From contig JAQUXP010000008.1 in the NCBI GenBank assembly GCA_028692395.1, positions 47,476 to 111,475 of the forward strand: 64,000 bases of DNA. Reading direction: 5' to 3'. This document shows, piece by piece, positions 56,927-64,000 of this stretch. Numbering within the stretch: position 1 is the first letter of the stretch; every line of letters begins with the position of its first letter. A program made the position numbers and the translations under genes. The notes beneath the pieces were generated by a model. That model was not told where the DNA came from. It made no database searches and saw only the letters and a list, made by a program, of their open reading frames with translations. The DNA comes from Lachnospiraceae bacterium (GTDB lineage Bacteria > Bacillota > Clostridia > Lachnospirales > Lachnospiraceae).

Positions 56927-58192
56927 ATGGAAGAGATGATTTTATCTGTTGTTGCCAACGTTATCAGAGCATATGCCATCTATAGATGTATGGAGCACTT
57001 TTTAATTTCAAAAAAGAGGAATGATCAAATAAAAGTTGTGGCTTATCTTTTGTTTGTGGTTATCACAAGCGGCGGCTTCTTTTTATTTAACAACATGGCA
57101 ATCAATCTTGTATCTAATATTGGTGGTCTTTTACTCATCACAACATTGTATATTGGCAGCAAGGGAAAGAAGATTTTGATGGTCATGCTGATCTATATTG
57201 TCAATATCATCATTGAGAGCGGAGTGCTTTTCGCATTTTCCTATAGTCCGAAAACAGAGGGAAGACTGGTTTCTGTTTATGAATGTCTGGCAAGTATGAT
57301 TATCTTGCTGATTATAGCCTTTTTATCAAAAACGATTGATGGGAAGCAGAAAGATAAACAGTTCTATAGAGGACTGTGGATCTTCTTGATAGCGGTCCCC
57401 CTTGCAAGCATTGGGATGGTGCTTGCATTACTTCAAGCTTCTATGGAAAAAAATATTCTTATTGTAATTGAAGTGTCAGGACTCTTGTTGATTAATCTGA
57501 TTATCTTCTATCTATATGATGCCCTGCAAAGATTCTATGTCCAAAAGCGAGATCAGGAAATCTTAGAACAGCAAATACAGTTTTATGATAATGAACTGGA
57601 AATCATGAAAAACTCCTATTATAAGATTCGAGCCATACGACATGATATGCGTCACCATATGAAGGAATTAAGATATCTGGCGAAGGAAAATCACACCAGT
57701 GAACTGTTATCGTATATGGAAAACATGGAACAGTTTATGAATAATCCAGATGAGTACGTCGCATCGGGAAATAAGGAGATCGACAGCACATTAAATTACT
57801 TATTACAGAAGGCGGATGAGCTGCTTGTTAAAAAAGAAATACATGTGGTGTTACCGGAAAACTTAGAGATACATACGTTTGTTATTAATGTAATCATTGG
57901 AAATCTGTTAGAAAATGCTATTGAGGCGGCAGAAAAATCAGTAGAGAAATATATCAATGTGGAGATCACAACGAAAAAAGGATTATTGTATATTAAGATG
58001 CAAAACAGTTTTGATAATCAGTTGGAAATAAAAAATGACAACTTGGTTTCGAGTAAGACCGATAAAGAAAAACATGGGATAGGATTAGTAAACGTAAAAA
58101 AAATGGTAGAGGAACAGGGCGGAATTATGAGCTTCTCATGGAATGAAAATCGTTTTCATGTAGAGGTAATGCTGTATCTGTCAAAAATTTAA
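56927..58192 (+). CDS. GHKL sensor histidine kinase, AgrC-like
   Basis: A 421-residue kinase with six to seven N-terminal helices (to about residue 205), a coiled-coil dimer region, the phosphorylated His in IRHDMRHHMKEL near residue 240, and a GHKL ATPase domain with GNLLENAIEAAEKS and GIGLVNVKKM. The layout is that of AgrC peptide receptors. With the LytTR regulator it forms a peptide-sensing pair; the agrD-like gene 260 bp downstream is a candidate source of its signal. Confidence 0.9.
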   Translation: MEEMILSVVANVIRAYAIYRCMEHFLISKKRNDQIKVVAYLLFVVITSGGFFLFNNMAINLVSNIGGLLLITTLYIGSKGKKILMVMLIYIVNIIIESGVLFAFSYSPKTEGRLVSVYECLASMIILLIIAFLSKTIDGKQKDKQFYRGLWIFLIAVPLASIGMVLALLQASMEKNILIVIEVSGLLLINLIIFYLYDALQRFYVQKRDQEILEQQIQFYDNELEIMKNSYYKIRAIRHDMRHHMKELRYLAKENHTSELLSYMENMEQFMNNPDEYVASGNKEIDSTLNYLLQKADELLVKKEIHVVLPENLEIHTFVINVIIGNLLENAIEAAEKSVEKYINVEITTKKGLLYIKMQNSFDNQLEIKNDNLVSSKTDKEKHGIGLVNVKKMVEEQGGIMSFSWNENRFHVEVMLYLSKI

Positions 58193-58207
58193 AAATAAAT
58201 CTGCATA

Positions 58208-58253
58208 ACAAGGGCATATTTTCTTCTTGCATAGGAAGAAAATATGCCCTTGT
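58208..58253 (+). terminator. Terminator after the AgrC-like kinase
   Basis: A perfect 19-bp stem (58208-58226 with 58235-58253) around an eight-base loop; the T tail is weak. Confidence 0.8.
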
Positions 58254-58286
58254 TGAATTTATGCTAATATCTAGCTAAAAAACCAG

Positions 58287-58354
58287 TCCATTTTCGATAT
58301 TATTTCATCCATTTTCGCCATATACAATCCAAAAAAGTCAGGATCTGATATGAT
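58287..58354 (+). promoter_or_regulatory. Candidate LytTR operator and activated promoter
   Basis: TCCATTTTCG occurs exactly twice, at 58287-58296 and 58308-58317, 21 bp start to start (two helical turns), as in AgrA-type operators. A TATGAT -10 at 58349-58354 has no good -35, as expected of an activator-dependent promoter. The transcript would begin near 58361 and run into the agrD-like gene. Confidence 0.6.
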
Positions 58355-58451
58355 GTATCTAAAGCAAAGATGAATGAGACATGAAAGATATCAACGTTCA
58401 TCTGTATGAAAAAAAGTGGTTACAAATTCTTAGAATAAGGAGGTCGTTGTT

Positions 58452-58587
58452 ATGAAAAAAAACGTAAAGTTCGCATTGCTCATAAAAAAAACTGGCTCGA
58501 ATTGCTATAAAGGCGGCAGAGATGGAAGCTAATTCAGCTTGCCCATTAATTGCTTATCAGCCAGAGTTACCAGAAGATGTCAACTGA
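58452..58587 (+). pseudogene. agrD-like cyclic autoinducer precursor, frameshifted at an A8 tract
   Basis: AAGGAGGT at 58437-58444 precedes ATG 58452. The first 13 codons give MKKNVKFALLIKK; the frame then shifts at eight A (58484-58491) and ends early at 58530. Removing one A continues as LARIAIKAAEME and then ANSACPLIAYQPELPEDVN to TGA 58585. An amphipathic N-terminus, a Cys-led signal core and a PELPE-type acidic tail are the features of AgrD/cyclic lactone autoinducer peptides. By alignment with staphylococcal AgrD the ring would be C-P-L-I-A, but this is a prediction. A real frameshift, phase variation, programmed slippage or a sequencing error are all possible. No agrB is visible in the window. 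Confidence 0.75.
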
Positions 58588-58723
58588 ATATCACAACGGC
58601 GAGTTCCGGAACATCGGGATATGTGACTGGAGCGTGGAGTCCGGACTCTGTAGGAAGTTATCCGGTTGTCAATTAAGGAGAACAGATAGGGCAGACAGTA
58701 TTAGGCAGTGCACTGTCTGCCCT
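58571..58723 (+). repeat. 153-bp direct repeat, copy 1: tail of an unknown small gene plus terminator
   Basis: Matches 60853-61005 with an offset of 2282 bp. In one frame it encodes a peptide ending GYVTGAWSPDSVGSYPVVN (stop at 58674-58676). The copies keep this frame without indels, and many differences fall at third positions, which suggests it was coding. No ATG or ribosome site is evident, so it may be a gene remnant. The first 17 bases coincide with the end of the agrD-like gene. Confidence 0.75.
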
Positions 58724-58729
58724 GCTTTT
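58688..58729 (+). terminator. Terminator in repeat copy 1
   Basis: AGGGCAGACAGT (58688-58699) pairs perfectly with ACTGTCTGCCCT (58712-58723), followed by GCTTTT. Confidence 0.85.
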
Positions 58730-58747
58730 GTGAGAGGAGTACTGAAT

Positions 58748-59425
58748 ATGAAGATACGTGTAAAGACAGCAGTTGTAGTACTTAGTTGTCTCTGTGTATT
58801 TATGTATGGCTGTTCCCCAAATGTGACAGGTAAAGGAAATCCTTTGAATGAGAAGACGGAAGAAACGCCGTATAAGCCACAACTCCTGCGAAAGGGACAG
58901 GTTCATTCGCTGGGAGAGATGGCTCCACTTGAGGATCCAACCATTCAGAATCCGAAAGCGATTGGGGCAGAGTGCACTGTCAAGACTGCACAACTTTTTG
59001 AAACGCCGGAAGCGGCAGGAATCAGTGAGGAGCAAGTAAAAACAGACGGAGAAATTCATTATGATATTAAAACAGAGAGACCAACAGACCTTGATGTCTC
59101 GAAAGCCCAGTTCTTGCTTTGTGATCTCAAGTTTAAAAATATTAATATGCGTTTGGATGATCTGAGTATTACGCAGATGACGCTGGTTTATCTTACGCCA
59201 GATACGGAGGAATTGAAGCGGGTGGGTTTTCCGGTATATTTTTCCGAGTCTATAGATTTAAATGGGCCGAAATATTATGATTTTGAATTGCCGGCAGGTG
59301 AAAGCAAGGATATGAAGGTTGGCTGGCTGGTGGATCTGGAGGAATGCAAAAAAGAGAATCTGTACTTAATGTACAATTACAATGGAGAGGAAAAGATTCA
59401 GGAAAGTTGGGCGTTGGGTTTATAG
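58748..59425 (+). CDS. Predicted lipoprotein, DUF5028-like
   Basis: A 225-residue lipoprotein: signal peptide with the lipobox cysteine in CVFMYGCSPN (about residue 22). The mature part has a predicted beta-rich domain (AQFLLCDLKFKNINMRLDDLSITQM) that resembles the DUF5028 proteins found beside ABC transporters in Clostridia; the related gene at 60250 has an equivalent VKVSVENISNHHV stretch. GAGGAG precedes ATG 58748. Its last codons are duplicated as a remnant at 61010-61057. Function unknown; a role in bacteriocin or peptide immunity is only inferred from context. Confidence 0.75.
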   Translation: MKIRVKTAVVVLSCLCVFMYGCSPNVTGKGNPLNEKTEETPYKPQLLRKGQVHSLGEMAPLEDPTIQNPKAIGAECTVKTAQLFETPEAAGISEEQVKTDGEIHYDIKTERPTDLDVSKAQFLLCDLKFKNINMRLDDLSITQMTLVYLTPDTEELKRVGFPVYFSESIDLNGPKYYDFELPAGESKDMKVGWLVDLEECKKENLYLMYNYNGEEKIQESWALGL

Positions 59426-59440
59426 GAGAGCATTTCTGTA

Positions 59441-59530
59441 ATTCAGGAATCCCTTTTCTTTTTACTGGCACTTCACTATTCCAGGCAGTGAGACTTTGTT
59501 TTTTTGATACATTGGAAAGCGAATAGGAAA
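59441..59530 (+). pseudogene. Deletion scar: fused remnants of two ABC permease genes
   Basis: 59453-59489 matches 61717-61753 inside the first permease gene (two mismatches in 37). 59506-59530 matches 62738-62762 at the end of the second permease gene, including its stop codon context. So about 1 kb between these points has been lost here. The segment has no open frame. Confidence 0.8.
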
Positions 59531-59574
59531 GGTTCCCTTGCGTTCACCTGGGGGAATATTAGGGAGGGACTGGC

Positions 59575-60231
59575 ATGGTTCAGATTGAAATAAATAATGT
59601 GACAAAGCGGATTCATAAGAATCTTGTCCTACAAGATGTCACAGCAGTGATGCATGAGGGAAGAATCTATGGTTTACAAGGCGTGAACGGTTCAGGAAAA
59701 ACAATGTTGATGCGAACCATCATCGGTCTGATTCGTCCGTCTGAGGGTAATGTGTCAATTAATGGAAAGATTATTGGCAAGGACATCGAGTTCCCGGAAA
59801 GTATTGGATTTCTTTTGGAAAATCCTGCCTTTCTTGGGCGTTATTCCGGATTTGACAACTTGAATATGTTGGCAGGCATACGAAAGACTGCTACGGTGGA
59901 ACAGGTTCGTGATACGATCCGCTTGGTTGGACTTGACCCTGGGGATAAGAAAAAATACAGGAAGTATTCCCTTGGTATGAAGCAGCGACTGGGTATTGCT
60001 GCAGCAATTATGGAGGAGCCGGACATCGTTATTTTGGACGAACCAACGAATGCCCTTGATGAGTCAGGGATCTATCTCGTCAAAAATATCTTGTTGCGGC
60101 AAAAGGAGAGAGGTGCGCTTGTTATCATATCCTGCCATGACATTGGTATCTTGAGGGAATTGTCGGATGAAATATTCAAGCTGGATACGGGAAGAATTAT
60201 CGAACATATTTGCGGGGAGAGTGACGCATAG
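59575..60231 (+). CDS. ABC transporter ATP-binding protein (lantibiotic-immunity-like)
   Basis: A 218-residue ATPase with Walker A GVNGSGKT near residue 38, the Q-loop region LLENPAFLGRYSG, signature YSLGMKQRLGIAAA, Walker B IVILDEPTNALDE and H-loop SCHDIG. The size and LLENP motif suit BcrA/LanF-type exporters used for antimicrobial peptide immunity, but the substrate is not known. The permease genes follow not directly but about 0.8 kb later, past a DUF5028-like gene and the second repeat. AGGGAGGG precedes ATG 59575. Confidence 0.88.
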   Translation: MVQIEINNVTKRIHKNLVLQDVTAVMHEGRIYGLQGVNGSGKTMLMRTIIGLIRPSEGNVSINGKIIGKDIEFPESIGFLLENPAFLGRYSGFDNLNMLAGIRKTATVEQVRDTIRLVGLDPGDKKKYRKYSLGMKQRLGIAAAIMEEPDIVILDEPTNALDESGIYLVKNILLRQKERGALVIISCHDIGILRELSDEIFKLDTGRIIEHICGESDA

Positions 60232-60249
60232 GATGAGAAGGAGGCTGCT

Positions 60250-60825
60250 ATGTTGAAAAGAAGAATAGGTATTGCTGTTGCACTGATTTGCCTCATAGGA
60301 CTGTATGCGTTCAGAGTGTATGCAGTCAATACGGATATAAAGCTTCCTATTCGCCAGGTTTATAAAAAGAGTGAGGCTGTTCCGTATGAAAAGGATTTTA
60401 ACACAGGAACAGGCAGCAGTGATGGTTATACGGTACAGGTGCTGGATTCTAAAATTATGTCGGCAAAAGACTTTTGTGAGAAATATAACGTAACAGATAT
60501 GAAACTTGCCACTCACTATTACATGGTGAAGGTGTCTGTGGAGAATATAAGCAATCATCATGTGGGGGAAGAGGGAGTGCCACTGGGAATATCAATGCTG
60601 ATTGGAACGAATTATTGTCTCATCCCATCGCCGGATATGTTTAGTGCAGTGAATACCGATATGCCGTCACAGGCATTCTCCCTACGTCTTGGTACGCAAA
60701 AAGAGGTATGGCTTGTGTTTCAAATTATTCCTGGAGTTGCGCCTGAGCGCAAACAAATAGAAGAAGACCCGCCTATGCTGCAGATCACACAGTATCCCCA
60801 CCAAAAGCTGATTCAATTAACATGA
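60250..60825 (+). CDS. Exported or anchored protein, DUF5028-like
   Basis: A 191-residue protein with an N-terminal hydrophobic segment (residues 5-25, signal or anchor). It has a domain with YTVQVLDSKIMSAKDFCEKY and MVKVSVENISNHHVGE, related to the lipoprotein at 58748 but without a lipobox. It follows the ATPase gene by 18 bp with AGGAGG upstream, so the two are one transcript. Function unknown. It may be an extracytoplasmic accessory of the same transporter. Confidence 0.78.
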   Translation: MLKRRIGIAVALICLIGLYAFRVYAVNTDIKLPIRQVYKKSEAVPYEKDFNTGTGSSDGYTVQVLDSKIMSAKDFCEKYNVTDMKLATHYYMVKVSVENISNHHVGEEGVPLGISMLIGTNYCLIPSPDMFSAVNTDMPSQAFSLRLGTQKEVWLVFQIIPGVAPERKQIEEDPPMLQITQYPHQKLIQLT

Positions 60826-60852
60826 TAGGTGGGAGTTGGTAAAAAACGGCTA

Positions 60853-61005
60853 CAGAAGGTGTCAGCTGAATATCACAACGGCAGCTCCCGGAACAACAGG
60901 ATATGTGAGTGGAGTGTGGAGTCCGGACTCCGTAGGAAGCTATCCAGTTGCCAATTAAGGAGAACAGATAGGGCAGACAGTATTATGCAGTGCACTGTCT
61001 GACCC
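60853..61005 (+). repeat. 153-bp direct repeat, copy 2, with decayed terminator
   Basis: Second copy of 58571-58723. The frame encodes a peptide ending GYVSGVWSPDSVGSYPVAN (stop at 60956-60958). The terminator arms 60970-60981 and 60994-61005 have one mismatch and no T tail, so termination is probably lost and transcription could run into the permease genes. Confidence 0.75.
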
Positions 61006-61009
61006 ATAT

Positions 61010-61057
61010 TACAGCGGAGATGAAAAGACGCAGCAAAGTTGTGGGTTGGGCATATAG
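61010..61057 (+). pseudogene. Remnant: last 15 codons of a lipoprotein gene
   Basis: TAC 61010 to TAG 61055-61057 encodes YSGDEKTQQSCGLGI, which aligns with the C-terminus YNGEEKIQESWALGL of the lipoprotein at 58748-59425. The rest of this gene copy is missing. Confidence 0.75.
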
Positions 61058-61071
61058 GAAGGAGAGGTAAA

Positions 61072-61929
61072 ATGTTGAAGAGGATGATAAGGCTTGAAGT
61101 TCATAAAGCATTGAGAAATAAGTTGTTTTATGCCTCGATAATAGTTGGCTGTGCGATTACCATAATAGCCCTCATTTATAATGTGGGTATTTATCAGGAT
61201 GCATTTGCTATGATGAACATAGCAGATGGAAATCCAGAATATGAAGGGTTTAGTTTGTTCAATCACTGGATTGGAGGGGAACCCTTTTCCCTTGGAACGG
61301 CCATCTATTTCTTTGTTTTTCCATTACTGGTAGCAATGCCATATGGGTGGTCCTATTGCGAGGAAAAACAGTGTGGATATGTCAAAGAGGCAGTAGTGCG
61401 CTCTGGTAAGAAAGTCTATTTCTTGTCCAAGTACATTGCCATCTTCTTGTCGGGTGGGCTTGCTATGGTCATTCCACTGGTGTTTAACTTTCTTACAACG
61501 GCTATGTTTATTCCGGCTGTTGTGCCGTCTCCTGTATACTGCACGAGTACAGGCGTTTTTTTTAATTCGCTGATGTCGATGCTCTACTACTCGATGCCTT
61601 TCTTGTATGTGTTGTTCTATCTTGCCATTGACTTTGTGTTTTGCGGGCTGATTGCCTGTTTCAGCTACGGAGTAACGTGTTTTGTCAGGAACCGTGCTAT
61701 TGCAGTTATCCTGCCACTTTTCTTTTTACTGGCACTTCACTACTCCAGACAGTTTCTTTTTACTTCATATGACATATCCAACAGGGAAATCTCACCTATG
61801 TATTTTTTGCGTCCAGTGTCGGCATGGGCTCAGGCATCCTGGACAGTAATTATCGTTGAGACAGTTGTTTTATTTGTCATAACAGTATTCTTGAGCATGA
61901 TATGGGAGCGCAGCCATGAAATTTATTAA
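61072..61929 (+). CDS. ABC-2-type transporter permease 1
   Basis: A 285-residue membrane protein with about six hydrophobic helices and a charged N-terminus (MLKRMIRLEVHKALRNKLF), like LanE/LanG and other ABC-2 permeases. AAGGAGAGG at 61059-61066 supports ATG 61072 rather than the in-frame ATG 61039. It overlaps the second permease by 14 bases. Its natural ATPase partner is probably the protein encoded at 59575. Part of this gene is found as a scar at 59453. Confidence 0.82.
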   Translation: MLKRMIRLEVHKALRNKLFYASIIVGCAITIIALIYNVGIYQDAFAMMNIADGNPEYEGFSLFNHWIGGEPFSLGTAIYFFVFPLLVAMPYGWSYCEEKQCGYVKEAVVRSGKKVYFLSKYIAIFLSGGLAMVIPLVFNFLTTAMFIPAVVPSPVYCTSTGVFFNSLMSMLYYSMPFLYVLFYLAIDFVFCGLIACFSYGVTCFVRNRAIAVILPLFFLLALHYSRQFLFTSYDISNREISPMYFLRPVSAWAQASWTVIIVETVVLFVITVFLSMIWERSHEIY

Positions 61930-62758
61930 ATACTTGTTATTTGATTTGAAGCAGGGAATCCTTCGCAATAAGGCAATGGTGTTTGCTCCCATAGTGATTG
62001 CAGCCACGGCATTCTTGGATTTTGCAAGCAAGGCACATCGCCTTTTGCTTGATGGGAGGATAAGGGAGTCTGTCAGCTACGGAGATTATTGGTTTTACCT
62101 ATATGGGGGAATGCATAAATATACGCCTTCTCCCGGCAATGGGTTTCGATTCCCCGTGGTTTGGATTGTGGTATTTCTTGTCATTCCCTTTGTTCTTCTG
62201 AATTATCCATTCAAGGACTTGTATGGGGTAGGGCAGCAGATTCTCGTTGGATCCGGGAGAAGGACGGTCTGGTGGCTGTCAAAATGTTGCTGGAATTTTT
62301 TGGGGACAGTAATGTATCATATGCTGATGCAGCTCACAGGACTGGTATTGTTTCTTGTGTTTCAGATGAATGTCTCAAATCAGATTCATATGGACTTCAT
62401 CAATCTGGTATTTGAGGTAGGGCATCAGGAGGTCTGGAATCGTGTTGCACTTCCCCTTTCGGTGCTTCTGCTTCCGGTACTTGTGTCCACCGCCATCAGT
62501 ATGCTGGAGATGACACTTTCCCTGTTCCTTAAGCCAATGTTCAGCTTTTTCGCCGTTGCCGTTTTGTTTCTTGCATCGGCTTACCTGCTGACACCGTTGT
62601 TGGTTGGCAACTATGCCATGGCATTTCGTTATAACTGGATGCTTAAGGAAGGGGTTTCTATCAATGTAGGGTTTGGGGTATCCATAGGATTGTTGTTGGT
62701 ATCCGCATTGGTAGGACTTGTAAGATTTCGGTACTATGATATATTGGAAAGTGAATAG
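61916..62758 (+). CDS. ABC-2-type transporter permease 2
   Basis: A 280-residue membrane protein with about six helices, N-terminus MKFIKYLLFDLKQGILRNK. It is translated with permease 1 (overlap 14 bases) and presumably forms a heterodimer with it. The end of the gene (ILESE stop) is duplicated at 59506-59530. Substrate unknown. Confidence 0.82.
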   Translation: MKFIKYLLFDLKQGILRNKAMVFAPIVIAATAFLDFASKAHRLLLDGRIRESVSYGDYWFYLYGGMHKYTPSPGNGFRFPVVWIVVFLVIPFVLLNYPFKDLYGVGQQILVGSGRRTVWWLSKCCWNFLGTVMYHMLMQLTGLVLFLVFQMNVSNQIHMDFINLVFEVGHQEVWNRVALPLSVLLLPVLVSTAISMLEMTLSLFLKPMFSFFAVAVLFLASAYLLTPLLVGNYAMAFRYNWMLKEGVSINVGFGVSIGLLLVSALVGLVRFRYYDILESE

Positions 62759-62797
62759 GAAAACATAACGTGAATAAATAAGGCTTCAAATATTAAA

Positions 62798-63163
62798 GTG
62801 AATCTAAAATTTGCACTGGCATCTTTATTTCGAGTAAAGACAATTATAAATCAAAAAGATGTTTGGTTTGGGATGGCTATTATTTATATGATAGTGGATT
62901 TGTTTACAACGGCTACAAAGGAAATCGATGAAATATCAGCATTGGTTTTGATAGGTGTATACCGGCTGCAGCATGGAGATATAGAGAGAATAGATCGCTA
63001 TATATTAGAAATAAGTCCAGATAATATGAAAGAGCATATCACCAGAGCGGCGATAGAAGCATCTTTAGGAAAATTGGAGGGGTGGGGCTGTGTTTGTTGC
63101 CTGGACGGCGAATACGTAGTAAGTGAGAATGTGACATCTTCAATGATTAAGGATATTCCATAA
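62798..63163 (+). CDS. Hypothetical protein
   Basis: A 121-residue open frame starting at GTG 62798, with no good ribosome site. One hydrophobic stretch occurs near residues 25-40 (GMAIIYMIVDLFTTA), and the C-terminal half has a CVCC pair. I do not recognise it. It could be a degraded gene or start at an internal ATG. Confidence 0.4.
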   Translation: MNLKFALASLFRVKTIINQKDVWFGMAIIYMIVDLFTTATKEIDEISALVLIGVYRLQHGDIERIDRYILEISPDNMKEHITRAAIEASLGKLEGWGCVCCLDGEYVVSENVTSSMIKDIP

Positions 63164-63307
63164 ATAATCCACTTTCATTCCAACAAGTAATATGCTATAG
63201 TCACTTTATAATACATCTATGGTTAAGGGGGGATTCCAATGTACTAAAAAACGGAAAAATGATACTCCAAAATACAGAAATTTATTTTTGAAAGGAGTGT
63301 AGAAACT

Positions 63308-63637
63308 ATGAAGAGGTTTACTGGATTTTTCTTATCATGTATTTTACTGCTGATCTGTACTTTAACTGTGTATGCAGATGAACCAATGAGCTATTCTTCA
63401 AAAGATGAAGCGTATGCTCTTGATTCTTTTTCTGGTGAACAACTTGGTGCTGTATCCGACTTAAATATAACACAGACGGATATTAGTTTCGATTATTCTG
63501 GAAACTCCTTCTCATGGACAATAAATAAATCTGATGGAGCTTTTGTTGCAGAAGCTACTGTAAGTGCTCTTGTAAAAGGATTCCCGTTAATGTGGACCTT
63601 ATATGATGTATCTTATATGAACGGAGCTCACCAATGA
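63308..63637 (+). CDS. Hypothetical secreted protein
   Basis: A 109-residue protein with a clear signal peptide (MKRFTGFFLSCILLLICTLTV, likely cut at VYA-DEP, residue 23). The mature part is polar and without cysteines. AAAGGAGTG precedes the start. It overlaps the next gene by four bases. Not recognised. The stretch 63164-63307 holds a possible TATAAT at 63207-63212 but no good -35. Confidence 0.65.
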   Translation: MKRFTGFFLSCILLLICTLTVYADEPMSYSSKDEAYALDSFSGEQLGAVSDLNITQTDISFDYSGNSFSWTINKSDGAFVAEATVSALVKGFPLMWTLYDVSYMNGAHQ

Positions 63638-63903
63638 TTTTTCAAAGAATTTTAAAACGTTCTTTCATTCTTGGACTAATTTGGATTATTGGAAGTTTAC
63701 AATACATTGCAACAACAAATAACAGGAATATATATTTCTTACTGTTTATTTGTTGTGGAATTATCGGTATTATTCAATGTATATTATCATGTAATTACAA
63801 GCGTTATTTTCAAATATTAAAAGCAACGCTTGTAATACAAGCCCTTTATTATTTAATTTGTTTGTATTATACAATTGTACCAAATCGCTGGTGCGATGGC
63901 TAG
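63634..63903 (+). CDS. Hypothetical small membrane protein
   Basis: An 89-residue protein with three hydrophobic segments (about residues 10-27, 33-50 and 62-82). It overlaps the secreted-protein gene by four bases, so the two are translated together and may act as a pair. Not recognised. The last 97 bases of the window after it contain nothing I can identify. Confidence 0.6.
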   Translation: MIFQRILKRSFILGLIWIIGSLQYIATTNNRNIYFLLFICCGIIGIIQCILSCNYKRYFQILKATLVIQALYYLICLYYTIVPNRWCDG

Positions 63904-64000
63904 CGTAGTTTTTGGTACATTTTCGCCACTTTCTATTTTTTAATAAAAAAGTAGCAGTTTTTGTATATATGTTGTATTGTTGTATTACCCCTAACACGAC

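Noticed and set aside
58550..58747. N-terminal extension of the lipoprotein frame upstream of ATG 58748
   Set aside because: It crosses the repeat and a terminator; signal peptide and GAGGAG fix the start at 58748.

Overview
The window looks like chromosomal DNA from an anaerobic gut-type member of the Clostridia, most likely Lachnospiraceae (Blautia/Dorea/Roseburia relatives). This is inferred from the gene set: a GGGtGRT protein paired with an IscU-like scaffold, a flavodiiron protein, an eno-secG-rnr-smpB-ssrA block, a soluble Hdr/Flx electron-transfer operon, and an Agr-like LytTR/GHKL pair. Strong sigma-A type promoters, AGGAGG ribosome sites and T-tailed hairpins all fit a low-to-mid GC Firmicute. 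I see no tRNA, rRNA, CRISPR array, transposase or phage gene.

Layout. 1-12.2 kb: the 3' part of argH, asd, a 253-bp near-perfect palindrome, a formate/nitrite channel-topB-acyltransferase-like operon, an ABC exporter under a promoter that lies inside a long dyad, a NhaC antiporter, and the scaffold/GGGtGRT pair. 12.2-18.7 kb: merR facing a flavodiiron protein, a spermidine-synthase-like membrane protein, a PIN-PhoH ATPase, an HD protein and a DMT transporter. 18.8-30.1 kb: an eleven-gene operon under a consensus promoter with a Rex-like site. It encodes an LDH-family enzyme with the malate-type specificity residue, class II fumarase, HdrB-HdrC-HdrA, an MvhD-like protein, three Flx/Asr-like electron-input proteins, and an iron-sulfur plus flavoprotein pair of the fumarate reductase type. 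Together these can convert oxaloacetate to succinate with soluble proteins and may join NADH oxidation to fumarate reduction through flavin bifurcation. 30.3-34.1 kb: homoserine dehydrogenase and an amino-acid ABC importer whose binding protein is circularly permuted (lobe 2 precedes lobe 1). 34.2-41.4 kb: gpmI, eno, secG, rnr, smpB and tmRNA. 41.4-56.2 kb: a two-component system, a PHP protein, a REC-GGDEF-EAL-REC-PAS protein, rpsF-rpsR without ssb between them, a DUF362 protein, a NitT/TauT-type ABC importer, a GreA-type factor, a ZIP transporter, an MsbA-type ABC protein and an L,D-transpeptidase.

56.2-64 kb is an accessory region. An AgrA-like LytTR regulator and an AgrC-like GHKL kinase precede two 10-bp direct repeats spaced 21 bp apart, as expected of a LytTR operator. 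Downstream lies an agrD-like autoinducer precursor, broken in this sequence by one extra A in an A8 tract. No agrB is present in the window. After it come pieces of an ABC transporter operon that was duplicated in tandem and then trimmed in complementary ways: the first copy keeps the lipoprotein and ATPase but has only scars of the permeases; the second keeps the permeases but has only a scar of the lipoprotein.
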